Shown here in pieces: positions 10,073 through 19,277 of a DNA stretch of 64,000 bases. The translations under genes and the position numbers were made by a program. The notes under the pieces were generated by a model. That model was given only the letters and a program-made list of their open reading frames with translations, was not told the origin of the DNA and did not search any database. The DNA comes from Paraburkholderia phytofirmans OLGA172. Lineage in GTDB: Bacteria > Pseudomonadota > Gammaproteobacteria > Burkholderiales > Burkholderiaceae. Within the stretch, counting starts at the first letter, position 1. Each line of letters opens with the position of its first letter. Location of the stretch: assembly GCF_001634365.1 (NCBI RefSeq), contig NZ_CP014579.1, positions 1,984,001 to 2,048,000 on the forward strand, read 5' to 3'.

Positions 10073-10238
10073 CGGGGGCGCCGCGCTGTCGAAACATCGG
10101 CGGCAGCAACGCCGCACCGGCACCGTTGGACGTTTTTATTCTCCCTTCAGGACTTTTAAGGTCGTCTTGCGCCACCATCCACATACTCATGCGCGTCATT
10201 TGCGGTACCGGCAGCGCCCATTCACCCAGGAGTCTCCC

Positions 10239-10301
10239 ATGCCGCACGGCTCGTTTTCGCCCATCGCCAGCGTGGTCGCGGGATCGCGCCTCAATGAGTG
10301 A
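10239..10301 (+). CDS. Short leader ORF of the efflux operon
   Basis: This 20-codon ORF begins with an ATG 8-9 bases after a strong AGGAG site. Its TGA (10299-10301) overlaps the start of the downstream MFS gene (ATG at 10294). The MFS gene itself lacks an equally good ribosome binding site, so its translation may depend on this leader. No homology is recognised. It could be a translational-coupling or attenuation peptide, or an incidental ORF. Confidence 0.4.
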   Translation: MPHGSFSPIASVVAGSRLNE

Positions 10302-11904
10302 CACGGCCCTGCCCACCTCGGTGCCGCCTTCGCCTCCGCCCATGGCGGCGCTCACCATGCCGCCGGCGCATACGCGCCTTCTGCTCATGGGCCTGGGTCT
10401 CGCGACCGGGATGGAGTTCTACACATTCGACAGCATGAACCTGGTGCTGGCCGATCTGACCGGCACGCTGGGCGTATCGGCGGACGAAGCGAGCTGGCTG
10501 CTGACCGTCTATAGCTGCGCGCTGTTTCTCGGCGTGCCGGTTTCGGTCTGGATGGCCGGGCACTATGGCTACAAGCGCTTCCTGATCTCGACCATTGTCG
10601 CGTTCGCGATCGCCTCCATAGGCTGTGCGATATCCCCCGATCTGAATTCGATGCTGATCTGGCGCGCCATCCAGGGGCTGGCCGGGGCCGGCCTGGTTGT
10701 ATGGTGGCGCGCGAGCATCTACGTGCTGATGCCCAAACCGCAGCGCAGCCCTTCGTTGATGAAGGCTTCCACGCTGCTCTATCTGTCAAGCGCCGCGGGC
10801 CTCCTGGTCAGCGGCTATATCACGGACCATTTCAACTGGCGGCTGATCTTTCTGCCGAACCTGTTGTACGCGGCCGCCGCGATATGGCTGCTGGCCCGCT
10901 ACTTTCCGACCCTTCCGCCCCCCGCCTCCGACCGCGTGATCCGGACCGACTGGCTCGGCATTGTCCTCCTCGCCACGGCGCTGATTTCGCTGCAGATCAT
11001 CCTCAATCGCGGTGAAATCGACGACTGGTTCGGGTCCTTTCACATTCGCCTGCTGGCCTGGACGAGCGGCGCGGCCCTGCTGCTCTTCGTGGTCTGGCAG
11101 GCGAGTCCCGCGAATCGAACGCCGCTCCTCTGGCTCGGCCTGCTGCGCGACCGCTACGTGCTATCGTCAGCGCTGATCGGTGTCTTCACCGGCATGATCC
11201 TGTCAGGCAGCCTGTTCGTTCTGCCCGAGTTTCTGCGCAATCTTTCAACCCATACCCATAGCGCGACTCAGACCGGACAGATCCTATGCGTCTATGCGTT
11301 GACCGCGGCGGCCATCCGGCCGCTCATGGTCGGTCTTATCGCGCGACTCGGCCAACGCAAAACGATCGTGATCGCGCTCGTCATGCTGATTGCGTCGATG
11401 GTCCTGTTCAATCGCCTGCTGACGACGGACACCCCCGGCTACTACTACGTCATTCCGCTGATTCTTTACGCCTGCTGCCTGTCGCCCTTGCTGCCCGCCG
11501 TGGGCAGCGGCACGGTGGCGAGGATCGAGCAGAACAAGCTGCTCGACGGCGTCTCCCTTTACATGACTTTCAGGCAGTTCGGCGCGTCGCTCGGAGTCGC
11601 GCTGCTGACCATTCTCATCGGGCATCGCGAGACACTTCATTCATCGCGCCTGTTCGAACACCTGCGCCACGACAATCCGGTCACGCAAGACTGGCTCGCG
11701 TCGGTGAGCACGACGCTGGTCGCGCGCGGCGGTTATTCTCCAATCGAGAGCCAGCGCGCAGCAGTCAGGATGCTCGCCGAAGCAGGCGCGCACCAGGCCG
11801 CCACGCTCGCCTACGCGGACGCTTTCGCCTTCATGGCGGCGGTCGGCGTAATCGCACTGTGCCTCGTCCCCATCATTCCGCCGACCCCGGTAGCCAAAAA
11901 ATAA
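10294..11904 (+). CDS. emrB: DHA2-family multidrug MFS transporter, EmrB-like
   Basis: This inner-membrane drug:proton antiporter of about 536 residues has the hydrophobic profile expected for 14 helices. It contains FDSMNLVLADLTGTLGVS (helix 1-2 region), a motif-A-like stretch around VSVWMAGHYGYKRF and a motif-C-like GLAGAGLV. The true start is at 10294, just after a short leader ORF; the longer frame upstream is antisense-type read-through of polB. Together with the membrane-fusion and outer-membrane genes that follow it forms a tripartite EmrAB-TolC-type pump that expels drugs or aromatic compounds across both membranes. Substrates are unknown. Confidence 0.88.
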   Translation: MSDTALPTSVPPSPPPMAALTMPPAHTRLLLMGLGLATGMEFYTFDSMNLVLADLTGTLGVSADEASWLLTVYSCALFLGVPVSVWMAGHYGYKRFLISTIVAFAIASIGCAISPDLNSMLIWRAIQGLAGAGLVVWWRASIYVLMPKPQRSPSLMKASTLLYLSSAAGLLVSGYITDHFNWRLIFLPNLLYAAAAIWLLARYFPTLPPPASDRVIRTDWLGIVLLATALISLQIILNRGEIDDWFGSFHIRLLAWTSGAALLLFVVWQASPANRTPLLWLGLLRDRYVLSSALIGVFTGMILSGSLFVLPEFLRNLSTHTHSATQTGQILCVYALTAAAIRPLMVGLIARLGQRKTIVIALVMLIASMVLFNRLLTTDTPGYYYVIPLILYACCLSPLLPAVGSGTVARIEQNKLLDGVSLYMTFRQFGASLGVALLTILIGHRETLHSSRLFEHLRHDNPVTQDWLASVSTTLVARGGYSPIESQRAAVRMLAEAGAHQAATLAYADAFAFMAAVGVIALCLVPIIPPTPVAKK

Positions 11905-11915
11905 GGAGCGCGGCC

Positions 11916-11972
11916 ATGCAAACCCTGTCTGTTCCAAACCCGATCCATTCGCTCGGCCGGAGGCAGCGATGA
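11916..11972 (+). CDS. 18-codon ORF coupled to emrA
   Basis: An ATG preceded by AAGGAG opens an 18-codon frame whose TGA overlaps the emrA ATG (ATGA at 11969). The emrA gene also has its own GGAGG, so this mini-ORF may be incidental or may tune emrA translation. No homology is recognised. Confidence 0.3.
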   Translation: MQTLSVPNPIHSLGRRQR

Positions 11973-13090
11973 GCGAAACGCCACCGGTTCAAAAACCGGC
12001 CACCACGCCGCCCTCCGCCATTGCGCCTGCACCGCCCCCGCTGCCCGACAATCGACGCTGGCTGATCCTCGGCCTGCTTGCGCTGATCGTCCTGCTGGCG
12101 ATCGCCGCGTATTTTCTGGTGCCAGGCCTGTACGAGACAGAGACCGACGACGCCTATGTCGACGCGCATCTGGTCTCGGTCATTCCGAAGGTCCCGGCTT
12201 ATGTGCAAACTCTTCATGTCAACGACAACAGCAAGGTCACAGCCGGCGATCTCCTCGTCGAACTCGACCCGCGCGACTATGTCGTTCAGGTGGATCTGGC
12301 GCGCGCCAATGTCGCAGCGACCGTTGGCAAGCTGGAGGAGGCGCGCAATCAGGTCGCGGTGGCCGACGCCAATATCGGCCAGCAAAGGGCGGAACTTGAC
12401 GTTGCCCGCGCCAATGCGAAACTGGCCGTCGCCAATCTGGCGCGGCTGCAATCCGTCTCCGATGTGCGCGCCGTGTCATCGGAGCGCGTCGATGAGGGCA
12501 AGGCGGCCGCCGACGGCACGCGGGCTTCCGTGACCTCGGCCCAGGTCAAGGTCGACGCATTGCAGGCGCAGGCGACGCTTGCCCGCGCCCAGGTGAAAAC
12601 GGCGGAGGCTTCGGTCGCTCAGGCGCAAGCCCTGCTCGCGCAGGCGACGCTCAACCTCTCGTACACGAAGATCTACGCGACCGAGTCCGGCAGCGTCGCC
12701 AACAAGAGCGTCGAACAGGGCAACTTTGTGCAGCCCGGACAAACGCTATTGTCAGTGGTCCCGGACAAACTCTATGTGATCGCGAACTACAAGGAAACGC
12801 AATTGACCCATGTTAGGCCGGGCCAGCACGTCACGATCCGCGTCGACGCGTTTCCGGACTTGCGGCTGCGCGGCCACGTCGACAGCATCCAGCGCGGGAC
12901 CGGCTCGCACTTCGCGCTTCTGCCGCCGGAAAACGCAACCGGCAATTTCGTGAAGGTGGTGCAGCGCGTGCCGGTGAAAATCGAACTCGACAACCCTGGG
13001 CAAGCGCTTAAATTGATCTCGCCGGGCATGTCTGTCGAAACGGAAATCTTCGTCAGGGAGCGCCCGGCATGGCTCGGCTTCGGGAACTAG
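11969..13090 (+). CDS. emrA: HlyD/EmrA-family membrane fusion protein
   Basis: This is a 373-residue periplasmic adaptor anchored by one N-terminal helix (WLILGLLALIVLLAIAAYFLV) after a proline-rich cytoplasmic tail. The biotinyl-lipoyl-like half motif (TDDAYVDAHLVSVIPKV) is followed by a long alanine-rich helical hairpin (about residues 100-220) and a beta-barrel domain (YVIANYKETQL, PGQHVTIRVDAFP). It bridges the EmrB-like transporter to the outer-membrane channel. It is the second gene of the operon; its 3' end overlaps the likely start of the channel gene by 22 bases. Confidence 0.9.
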   Translation: MSETPPVQKPATTPPSAIAPAPPPLPDNRRWLILGLLALIVLLAIAAYFLVPGLYETETDDAYVDAHLVSVIPKVPAYVQTLHVNDNSKVTAGDLLVELDPRDYVVQVDLARANVAATVGKLEEARNQVAVADANIGQQRAELDVARANAKLAVANLARLQSVSDVRAVSSERVDEGKAAADGTRASVTSAQVKVDALQAQATLARAQVKTAEASVAQAQALLAQATLNLSYTKIYATESGSVANKSVEQGNFVQPGQTLLSVVPDKLYVIANYKETQLTHVRPGQHVTIRVDAFPDLRLRGHVDSIQRGTGSHFALLPPENATGNFVKVVQRVPVKIELDNPGQALKLISPGMSVETEIFVRERPAWLGFGN

Positions 13091-14607
13091 CGGCGGCGCA
13101 GCCGGCGAGCCTCCAGCATGGCCTGCGGCGCCGTTTCACTTCTGTCGTCAGCCTTGCCGCTAGCGTGACTGCATCGGCTGGACTCCTCGCGGCTTGCACC
13201 GTGGGCCCCGACTATGTGCCGCCCAAGCCAGCGATGCCGGCGAGCTTTACCGAACAAACCGGCGCGGCAAGCGGCGCGGCGAAAGCACCGCAACCCTCGG
13301 ACGACGCCTGGTGGAAAGGCTTTGGCGACGCCACGCTCGATTCGCTGATGGCAGACGCGCTGCAATCCGCGCCCGAGCTCGCCGTTGCCGAGGCGCGCAT
13401 ACGCGAAGCGCGCGCCTTGCGTGGCATCGCCGGAGCAGACCAATATCCTACCGTCGACGTCGGCGCGAAATACGATCGCACGCATGGCAGCGCAAACGTG
13501 CCGGTCGGCGTACCGCCCGGCGGCCTCGGTCCGGGCGCGAACGGCAATCTATGGCAGGCGGGGTTCGATGCTTCGTGGGAGATCGACGTGTTCGGCGGCA
13601 AGCGTCGCGGCGTCGAGGCGGCTGACGCGTCGTATCAGGCCGCCGTCGCGGACCTCGGCGATGTCGAGCTGACGCTGCTCGCGGAGGTTGCGCGCAACTA
13701 CATCGAGTTACGCGGCGTGCAGCGGCAACTCGCCGTCGCGCGCAGCAATTTGTCCATCCAGCAGGACTCGCTGTCGCTAACCCGCTCGCAGTTCGACGCC
13801 GGCCTCGCCTCGCGTCTCGATGTCCTGCGCGCGCAGGCTCAAGTCTCCGATACTGAAGCCGCCATCCCGACATTCGAGGCGGACGAACGCGCATCCATTT
13901 ATCGCATTGGCGCGCTGATTGGGCATCCGCCGGAACAGCTGCTGGCCCAACTGGATACGCCGCAGGCGATTCCGTTGGCCGTGGCGGACGTGCCTGTCGG
14001 CCTTCCGTCCGACCTTCTGCGCCGCCGGCCGGATATCCGTGCGGCCGACCACCGGATTGCCGCCGCGAACGCCCGTATCGGCGTCGCTCAGGCCGATCTC
14101 TATCCGCACTTCTCGCTGACTGGCGTGGCGGGCCTGGAGAGCCTGAACGCGTCGACGTTTCTCACCACGCCGAGCCGCTATTTCTCGATCGGTCCGAACA
14201 TCAGCTGGCTCATCTTCGATGCGGGTAAGGTCCGCTTCGAAATGCGCGCCGAAGAAGCGCGGACTGCTGAGGCCACGGCGGTGTATCAGCGGACTGTTCT
14301 AGGGGCATTGCGCGATGTCGAGACTGCGCTCGTGTCGTACGCGCAGTCACAAGTGCGGCATGAGCGGCTGGCTGCCGAGGTCGCCGCCGACCGGGAGGCG
14401 GTGTCTATCGCGACGCGGCTCTACCGGCAAGGGCTCAATGACTTCCTGTCGGTGCTGGACGCCGAACGCTCGCTGTACGCCGCCGACGACAAACTGGCGC
14501 AAAGCGATCGTGATACGGCGCTTGCGCTCGTGGCGCTTTACAAAGCGCTGGGTGGCGGCTGGCAGGAGGCGGCCGACACCTCCGGTGCCGCCGCGCAGCA
14601 TCCGTGA
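13069..14607 (+). CDS. NodT-family outer-membrane efflux lipoprotein
   Basis: This 512-residue outer-membrane factor is the exit duct of the pump. The N-terminus carries a signal sequence ending in a lipobox (GLLAAC), so it is a lipoprotein. Two repeated OEP domains are visible, with the family hallmarks NLWQAGFDASWEIDVFGG and LPSDLLRRRPDIRAADHRIA. The start at 13069 lies inside emrA; a later start would lose the signal peptide's charged region. It forms the third gene of the emrB-emrA operon and converges on a large regulator gene about 65 bases downstream. Confidence 0.9.
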   Translation: MARLRELAAAQPASLQHGLRRRFTSVVSLAASVTASAGLLAACTVGPDYVPPKPAMPASFTEQTGAASGAAKAPQPSDDAWWKGFGDATLDSLMADALQSAPELAVAEARIREARALRGIAGADQYPTVDVGAKYDRTHGSANVPVGVPPGGLGPGANGNLWQAGFDASWEIDVFGGKRRGVEAADASYQAAVADLGDVELTLLAEVARNYIELRGVQRQLAVARSNLSIQQDSLSLTRSQFDAGLASRLDVLRAQAQVSDTEAAIPTFEADERASIYRIGALIGHPPEQLLAQLDTPQAIPLAVADVPVGLPSDLLRRRPDIRAADHRIAAANARIGVAQADLYPHFSLTGVAGLESLNASTFLTTPSRYFSIGPNISWLIFDAGKVRFEMRAEEARTAEATAVYQRTVLGALRDVETALVSYAQSQVRHERLAAEVAADREAVSIATRLYRQGLNDFLSVLDAERSLYAADDKLAQSDRDTALALVALYKALGGGWQEAADTSGAAAQHP

Positions 14608-14673
14608 TGCAGGCAGCAAGAGGTGGCGCCGTCGGCTAGTGGCAACGAACCGCTCGCCGACAACACCCACTTC

Positions 14674-17600
14674 CTAATTGCAATAGCCGGCGACGTTCGG
14701 ACCGGTCAAAGGCTGGCTGTCATCAGCCAGGGTGGGCGCCTTCAGCGAGCGCAAAAGTTCGTGCGCGTCGTGCACGTCGCCCCAACCCCGATGCTCGGGA
14801 AAGCGCGTGCACACAGGCGAAAGAAGCGACAGGGCTTCGGCTCGCCGGCCCTGCATGGCAAGCCAGTTCGCGAGGCTGCTCGCGGCGCGTACCTCGAGCG
14901 CCCCCGCGCCTTGTCGGCTGGCCGATTCCAAGCCGGCCAGAAACCACGTCCCTGCATCGCCGCCCCCGCCTGTCATCTGGACGATCGCACCCTTGACCCG
15001 GCAAATCTCCGCGTAGTACCAACGCTCCCCGGTCCGCTCGCAATGCCGCAACGCCTCGTTGATCGCCGTCATCGCCTCGTCAAAACGTCCGTAGTCCGCC
15101 TGTGCCTGTGCGAAGCGGCAAAGAAGGAACGTCAAAGGCGCCAGAAAACCCGTCTCGTGCAGTTTGTCGATCGCTAAACGAAACAGGGCAAGCCGTTGCC
15201 GATGCTCACCGGGCACGACGGAAAACAGATACTCCTCGTAACAGGAACAGGCACTCAGCCAGATCGAAAACCCCACGCGGGAAGCAATGTCCCGCAGCAT
15301 CGCGAGTGCTCGGGCCGCGATATCGCGTTCGCCCATCATGAGCGCGATCGGCACGAGCGCTTCGACCAGCACATAACACGTCACCATCTCATGTGCGTAG
15401 TCCTGAGCCGCCTCGGCGGCAATCTCAGCCAGCCGCAATGCCCGCTCAGTTTCCCCTTGAACCCACAGGACCCGCGCCAGTGTCGCGCGCGCGACAATGC
15501 CATGATCGATCCGGAAACCGAGTGCGTTCCAGCGGTGCACGGCAGGCACATAAGTGTTAAGCATTCCTTCAAGCTGCTCGCGGGCCGCGGCCTGTTCTCC
15601 CGCGTAATGCAGCGCGATTCCTTCAATACGGCGCCCGATCACCCTATTGGTCGTATCGCCGTGCTGCTGTGCAAGCGCATTGAAGCGGCGGGCAAGCAGC
15701 AGTGCCTCGTGCGCTTCACCACCGTACTGGTGCGCATTCCAGAGCCCCCACACGGCTCGGGATTCGAAGTGCGCATCGCCGACGGCGATCGCCAGCGACA
15801 ATACATCGGACCACCTGTCATGCGTATCCTTCGTGGGTCCGACGGTATAGACGAGACCCGACGCAAGCGCGACGCCGAGCCTCAGTCTCGTCATCGGCGA
15901 GACGGCGTACGCCGTCTCGTCCTGTGCCGCGTCCAGTGCCTGCCGCGCCCGTTCGCAACACTCCTCGACCAGCGAGAGCTCGAACAGATACGGCACGGCC
16001 ACCGCTGAAAGCTCGATCCCAACGGAGCGTTCGCCTGACGGCGAAAACGCCCAGTCCAGCGCTGTGCGCAAATTGCCCAGTTCGTGACAGAAATCCGCGA
16101 GCGAGTCCGACACGGGCCGCTCGGCCCAGTGCTTGCGTACGCGGTCAAACAGCTCGCAGAAATAGGTGGCGTGCGCCAGCGCGGCACGCTTGCGCTCGCC
16201 GTTGTCGGTCAGTTGTTGCAGCGCGTAGGCGCGCGTCGTTTCCAGCAGACGAAATCTCGGCAGCGATCCGCAGCACTCCAGGATCACCATCGACTTGCTC
16301 ACCAGTCCGCCCAGTGCGTCCATGATTTCGACAGGCGTCCAGTGATTGTCCGCAATGACATGGTTCACTGCATCGAACGTGAAGCCGTTCACAAACACAC
16401 CCAGGTAACGCAGGATCGTCCGCTCTTTGTCATCGAGCAGCCGGTAGCTCCAGTCCATCGTCGCCTTCAGCGTCTGATGCCGCGGCAGCGCAGTCCGGCA
16501 GCCGCCGGTGAGGATCCGGAAGCGGTCGCCGAGATGATCCGCCAACACGTCGATGCCCAGTACGGCCGCGCGGGCGGCAGCCAGTTCGATCGCCAGCGGG
16601 ATGCCGTCAAGACACCGGCAAACCTGACCGGTCAGGAAAATGCTGCGCTCGTCAGAAGAGAAACGAGGATCGAGCGCATGAGCGCGCGCAAGAAACAACT
16701 GGACCCCGCTGGTCTGAAGAACCTCGTCAGTCAGGCTCTGCTGGTCGGGCACCTGCAGTGCGGGAACCTGATACAGCACTTCGTTCTGCACTCTCAGCGC
16801 CTCGCGACTGGTCGCAAGGATACGCACGGTGCCGCTTGCGCCTTCCAGCACCACGGCCGCTTCGGCTGCTGCTTCGATCACATGTTCGCAATTGTCCAGA
16901 ACAATCAGCGCGTGCCTGCCTTGCATTTCGTCCGCGATATGCGCGAGCGACAGGCGGCCTGCCGACAGCTTCATGCCCAACGCGGTCGCGAGCGCGTCCA
17001 GCACGAATCGCGCATCGGTCACGGCCGCAAGCGGGACAAATACGATGCCGCCGGGAAACTTTGCGGCCAGACCCTTCGCCACCTCCGCAGCCAGCCGGGT
17101 CTTGCCAATTCCGCCAGCACCCACCAGCGTGACAATCTGTGAGCGCTCGAGCGCGGCTGTCACCTCCAGTACGTCGTCCTGCCGGCCGATCAATACCGAA
17201 GCACTCGACGGCACCGCAAAATCGCGCACGGGCAAAGCAATAGCGGTTTCATCCGGGGGACTGCGCGGCTCACAGTGCGGCTCCGCGTTCTGCGTTCCCT
17301 CTGCAAACAGGAGCCGATAGCCTCGGCCGGGTATCGTCCTGATCAGTTCGCGGTCTTCACCCAGAGCCTTGCGCAACGCGACGATATGGACCTGCAGATT
17401 GTTTTCTTCGACGACTGTATCCGGCCAGACAGCGCGCATGATCTGGTCTTTGGAGACGAGTGAACCCTTTGCGTTGACCAACAGTTCGAGAATGTCGAGA
17501 GCACGGGAGCCGATGTGCAGGGGGGCGCCATCGCGCCTTAGCTCCCGCTGTTCGATAAAAAACTGCAGTTTGCCGATCTGAATCATTTCCGGCCTCAACA

Positions 17601-17718
17601 TGTCAAGCGTGGATCCCAGACCACGATGTCTGGGAAACAGCGATCCGCTCAGGTCATGTGCCGATGGCAACGCCCCATTCCCCTTCGAACAATTGCGAGG
17701 ATGCAGGCTCATATCCAA
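14674..17718 (-). CDS. Winged-helix/P-loop ATPase transcriptional regulator
   Basis: This is a regulator of up to 1014 residues. An OmpR-type winged helix (about residues 45-140; GSRALDILELLVNAKG, VEENNLQVHIVALRKALG, IPGRGYRLLF) is followed by an NB-ARC/AfsR-like P-loop module with Walker A GAGGIGKTRLAAEVA and Walker B HALIVLDNCEHV, then a long helical TPR-like C-terminal half. Such proteins sense ligands through the ATPase/TPR part and activate transcription. The start is uncertain: internal ATGs at 17601 and 17586 lie nearer the winged helix than 17718. The gene converges on the efflux operon; direct regulation of that pump is possible but not shown. It is large and single-copy in the window. 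Confidence 0.8.
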   Translation of the reverse strand: MDMSLHPRNCSKGNGALPSAHDLSGSLFPRHRGLGSTLDMLRPEMIQIGKLQFFIEQRELRRDGAPLHIGSRALDILELLVNAKGSLVSKDQIMRAVWPDTVVEENNLQVHIVALRKALGEDRELIRTIPGRGYRLLFAEGTQNAEPHCEPRSPPDETAIALPVRDFAVPSSASVLIGRQDDVLEVTAALERSQIVTLVGAGGIGKTRLAAEVAKGLAAKFPGGIVFVPLAAVTDARFVLDALATALGMKLSAGRLSLAHIADEMQGRHALIVLDNCEHVIEAAAEAAVVLEGASGTVRILATSREALRVQNEVLYQVPALQVPDQQSLTDEVLQTSGVQLFLARAHALDPRFSSDERSIFLTGQVCRCLDGIPLAIELAAARAAVLGIDVLADHLGDRFRILTGGCRTALPRHQTLKATMDWSYRLLDDKERTILRYLGVFVNGFTFDAVNHVIADNHWTPVEIMDALGGLVSKSMVILECCGSLPRFRLLETTRAYALQQLTDNGERKRAALAHATYFCELFDRVRKHWAERPVSDSLADFCHELGNLRTALDWAFSPSGERSVGIELSAVAVPYLFELSLVEECCERARQALDAAQDETAYAVSPMTRLRLGVALASGLVYTVGPTKDTHDRWSDVLSLAIAVGDAHFESRAVWGLWNAHQYGGEAHEALLLARRFNALAQQHGDTTNRVIGRRIEGIALHYAGEQAAAREQLEGMLNTYVPAVHRWNALGFRIDHGIVARATLARVLWVQGETERALRLAEIAAEAAQDYAHEMVTCYVLVEALVPIALMMGERDIAARALAMLRDIASRVGFSIWLSACSCYEEYLFSVVPGEHRQRLALFRLAIDKLHETGFLAPLTFLLCRFAQAQADYGRFDEAMTAINEALRHCERTGERWYYAEICRVKGAIVQMTGGGGDAGTWFLAGLESASRQGAGALEVRAASSLANWLAMQGRRAEALSLLSPVCTRFPEHRGWGDVHDAHELLRSLKAPTLADDSQPLTGPNVAGYCN

Positions 17719-17961
17719 CGTTATTGAAAAATGGTCCGAGCCTGGGCCGCTCGACCATGCTTCATGAAACGCTTTTTCGCCGTGCGTGCCGACGAGGTTA
17801 CGCCAATAACGACGATAGGGCCAAGTTGTTGTCCATAAAACGAATAATGTACGTGCGATCGCTCAGATCGAGCCACCCACGGGTTTCCACTGATTCTCAC
17901 CGTGACTAGAATGGATAGAGCGTTAAACCGACGCGCTTCAGATCAAGCGGAGAGGATCATC

Positions 17962-18165
17962 ATGAAAGTCACTGCGTTTTTTGCGGTTGTGGTTTTAAGC
18001 ATGTCCCTTTTTACGCCGGCTTTTGCCAGTGAGCATATGCATGTGAATCACGACCACGAACACACCCGCTATCAACCGCCCGGCGCGAACCAGGGCGGCT
18101 CGGATCAAAATACACCGGTTCAGGCGCCACAGGACAACAGTCCGGGCGTGCCGGGCAGCAAGTGA
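17962..18165 (+). CDS. Small exported His/Gln-rich protein
   Basis: This is a 67-residue ORF with a clear signal peptide (MKVTAFFAVVVLSMSLFTPAFA) followed by a histidine-rich segment (SEHMHVNHDHEHTRY) and a low-complexity proline/glycine/glutamine tail. A GGAGAGG site precedes the ATG. The histidine cluster could bind metal (inference). No family is recognised. The flanking genes are on the opposite strand, so it is probably its own transcript. Confidence 0.6.
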   Translation: MKVTAFFAVVVLSMSLFTPAFASEHMHVNHDHEHTRYQPPGANQGGSDQNTPVQAPQDNSPGVPGSK

Positions 18166-18188
18166 AATCGAGGAGCGGGTGTCTCTAC

Positions 18189-18977
18189 TTAGCGCGCATA
18201 GCGAAGCAGGAAATCCCGTAACGGCGGATTCACCATATCGGCATGCGTCAAATTCGGCGTGTGTCCCGCCCGGTCCACCAGGATGAGATCTTTGCAGTTC
18301 GGCAACTGGGCGGCGAGCGCCTCTGCGCAGTCAGGGCTGATGGCGGCGTCGTCGCGTCCATGGAATACGATCGACGTATGGGTAATCTCGCCAAGGCGCG
18401 GCGTGATGTCGTCCCTGGAGACAAGGGCATTGACCGGATGTTCGAAGTGATCCGCGCTAGCGTTCAACCATTTCCGGATCCACGCCGATGCCGCGTACTC
18501 GGGGCCGAACAGAAACGCCGACAGATTCTGCGCGACATTTTTCGCCCCATTGCGTGCCCATTCCGCTTTCAGTTCTTCGAAAGACTGCTTGACTGCGTCG
18601 GAATCGACATCGCTGCGTGTCGATATCAGGGCGATCGCCCGAAAGCGATCCGGCTCCAGCAAGGCCGCGCGCATCGATATAAAGCCGCCTTGAGACATGC
18701 CCACAAGCGAAGCCGAGGCAACCTCCAGATGATCGAGCAAGGCAATCAGATCCTGCGCGGAGTCCCAGTAGCTAAAGGGCCGGGTCGTGGTTCCCGTTGC
18801 CCCGAAACCGCGCTGGTCCCAAACGACGCAGCGGAACTCGCTCTGGAGGTCCGCAATGTTCGGCTGGAACATGTCGCCGTCCATCAGAAAACCATGGCTA
18901 AAGACAACGACGGGCGCCCCGGAAGGGCCGAACTCATCGTATGCGAAGCGTATCCCTTCTCGTTCAAAAAACGGCAT
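18189..18977 (-). CDS. Alpha/beta hydrolase
   Basis: This is an alpha/beta-fold hydrolase of about 262 residues. The oxyanion-hole region VVVFSHGFLMDGD, the WDQRGFGATG strand, the nucleophile elbow GMSQGG (serine), an aspartate in VFHGRDDAAI and a histidine in DRAGHTPNL make a complete catalytic triad. The family includes 3-oxoadipate enol-lactonases, esterases and dehalogenases; the substrate is not readable. The start at 18977 (MPFFEREGIRFAYDEFG) is preferred over the longer frame from 19046. It is divergent from the AraC gene at 19278, which may regulate it. Confidence 0.82.
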   Translation of the reverse strand: MPFFEREGIRFAYDEFGPSGAPVVVFSHGFLMDGDMFQPNIADLQSEFRCVVWDQRGFGATGTTTRPFSYWDSAQDLIALLDHLEVASASLVGMSQGGFISMRAALLEPDRFRAIALISTRSDVDSDAVKQSFEELKAEWARNGAKNVAQNLSAFLFGPEYAASAWIRKWLNASADHFEHPVNALVSRDDITPRLGEITHTSIVFHGRDDAAISPDCAEALAAQLPNCKDLILVDRAGHTPNLTHADMVNPPLRDFLLRYAR

Positions 18978-19277
18978 GCCGATCCCTACTTTCGAATAAC
19001 ACGGTGGATTCAATATAAGCCGAGCTGCGCCGGAACACCTGACCAAAAGCGCCGATTGCTTGTCAAATCGTCCTGACTTTATAAACTTCCTTTCATGTCA
19101 GCGCAGGTTTCTACCCATTGACTGCACTCCTTACTTTTGATTAAGTAGCGCCTACGCGAATGTTCAATCGACTGGCTCGCCGCAAGATCTCGCCGCTTAC
19201 CGAAGCGTCTTTTTTGTATTCATGGAATCCGGCAAAGCGCAATGCACTGCCTCGTTCCACGTGGAGAAATGTTGGGT

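Noticed and set aside
7604..10123. Long minus-strand ORFs (420 and 396 codons) opposite polB
   Set aside because: The plus strand encodes every exonuclease and polymerase motif of PolB, so these frames are shadows.
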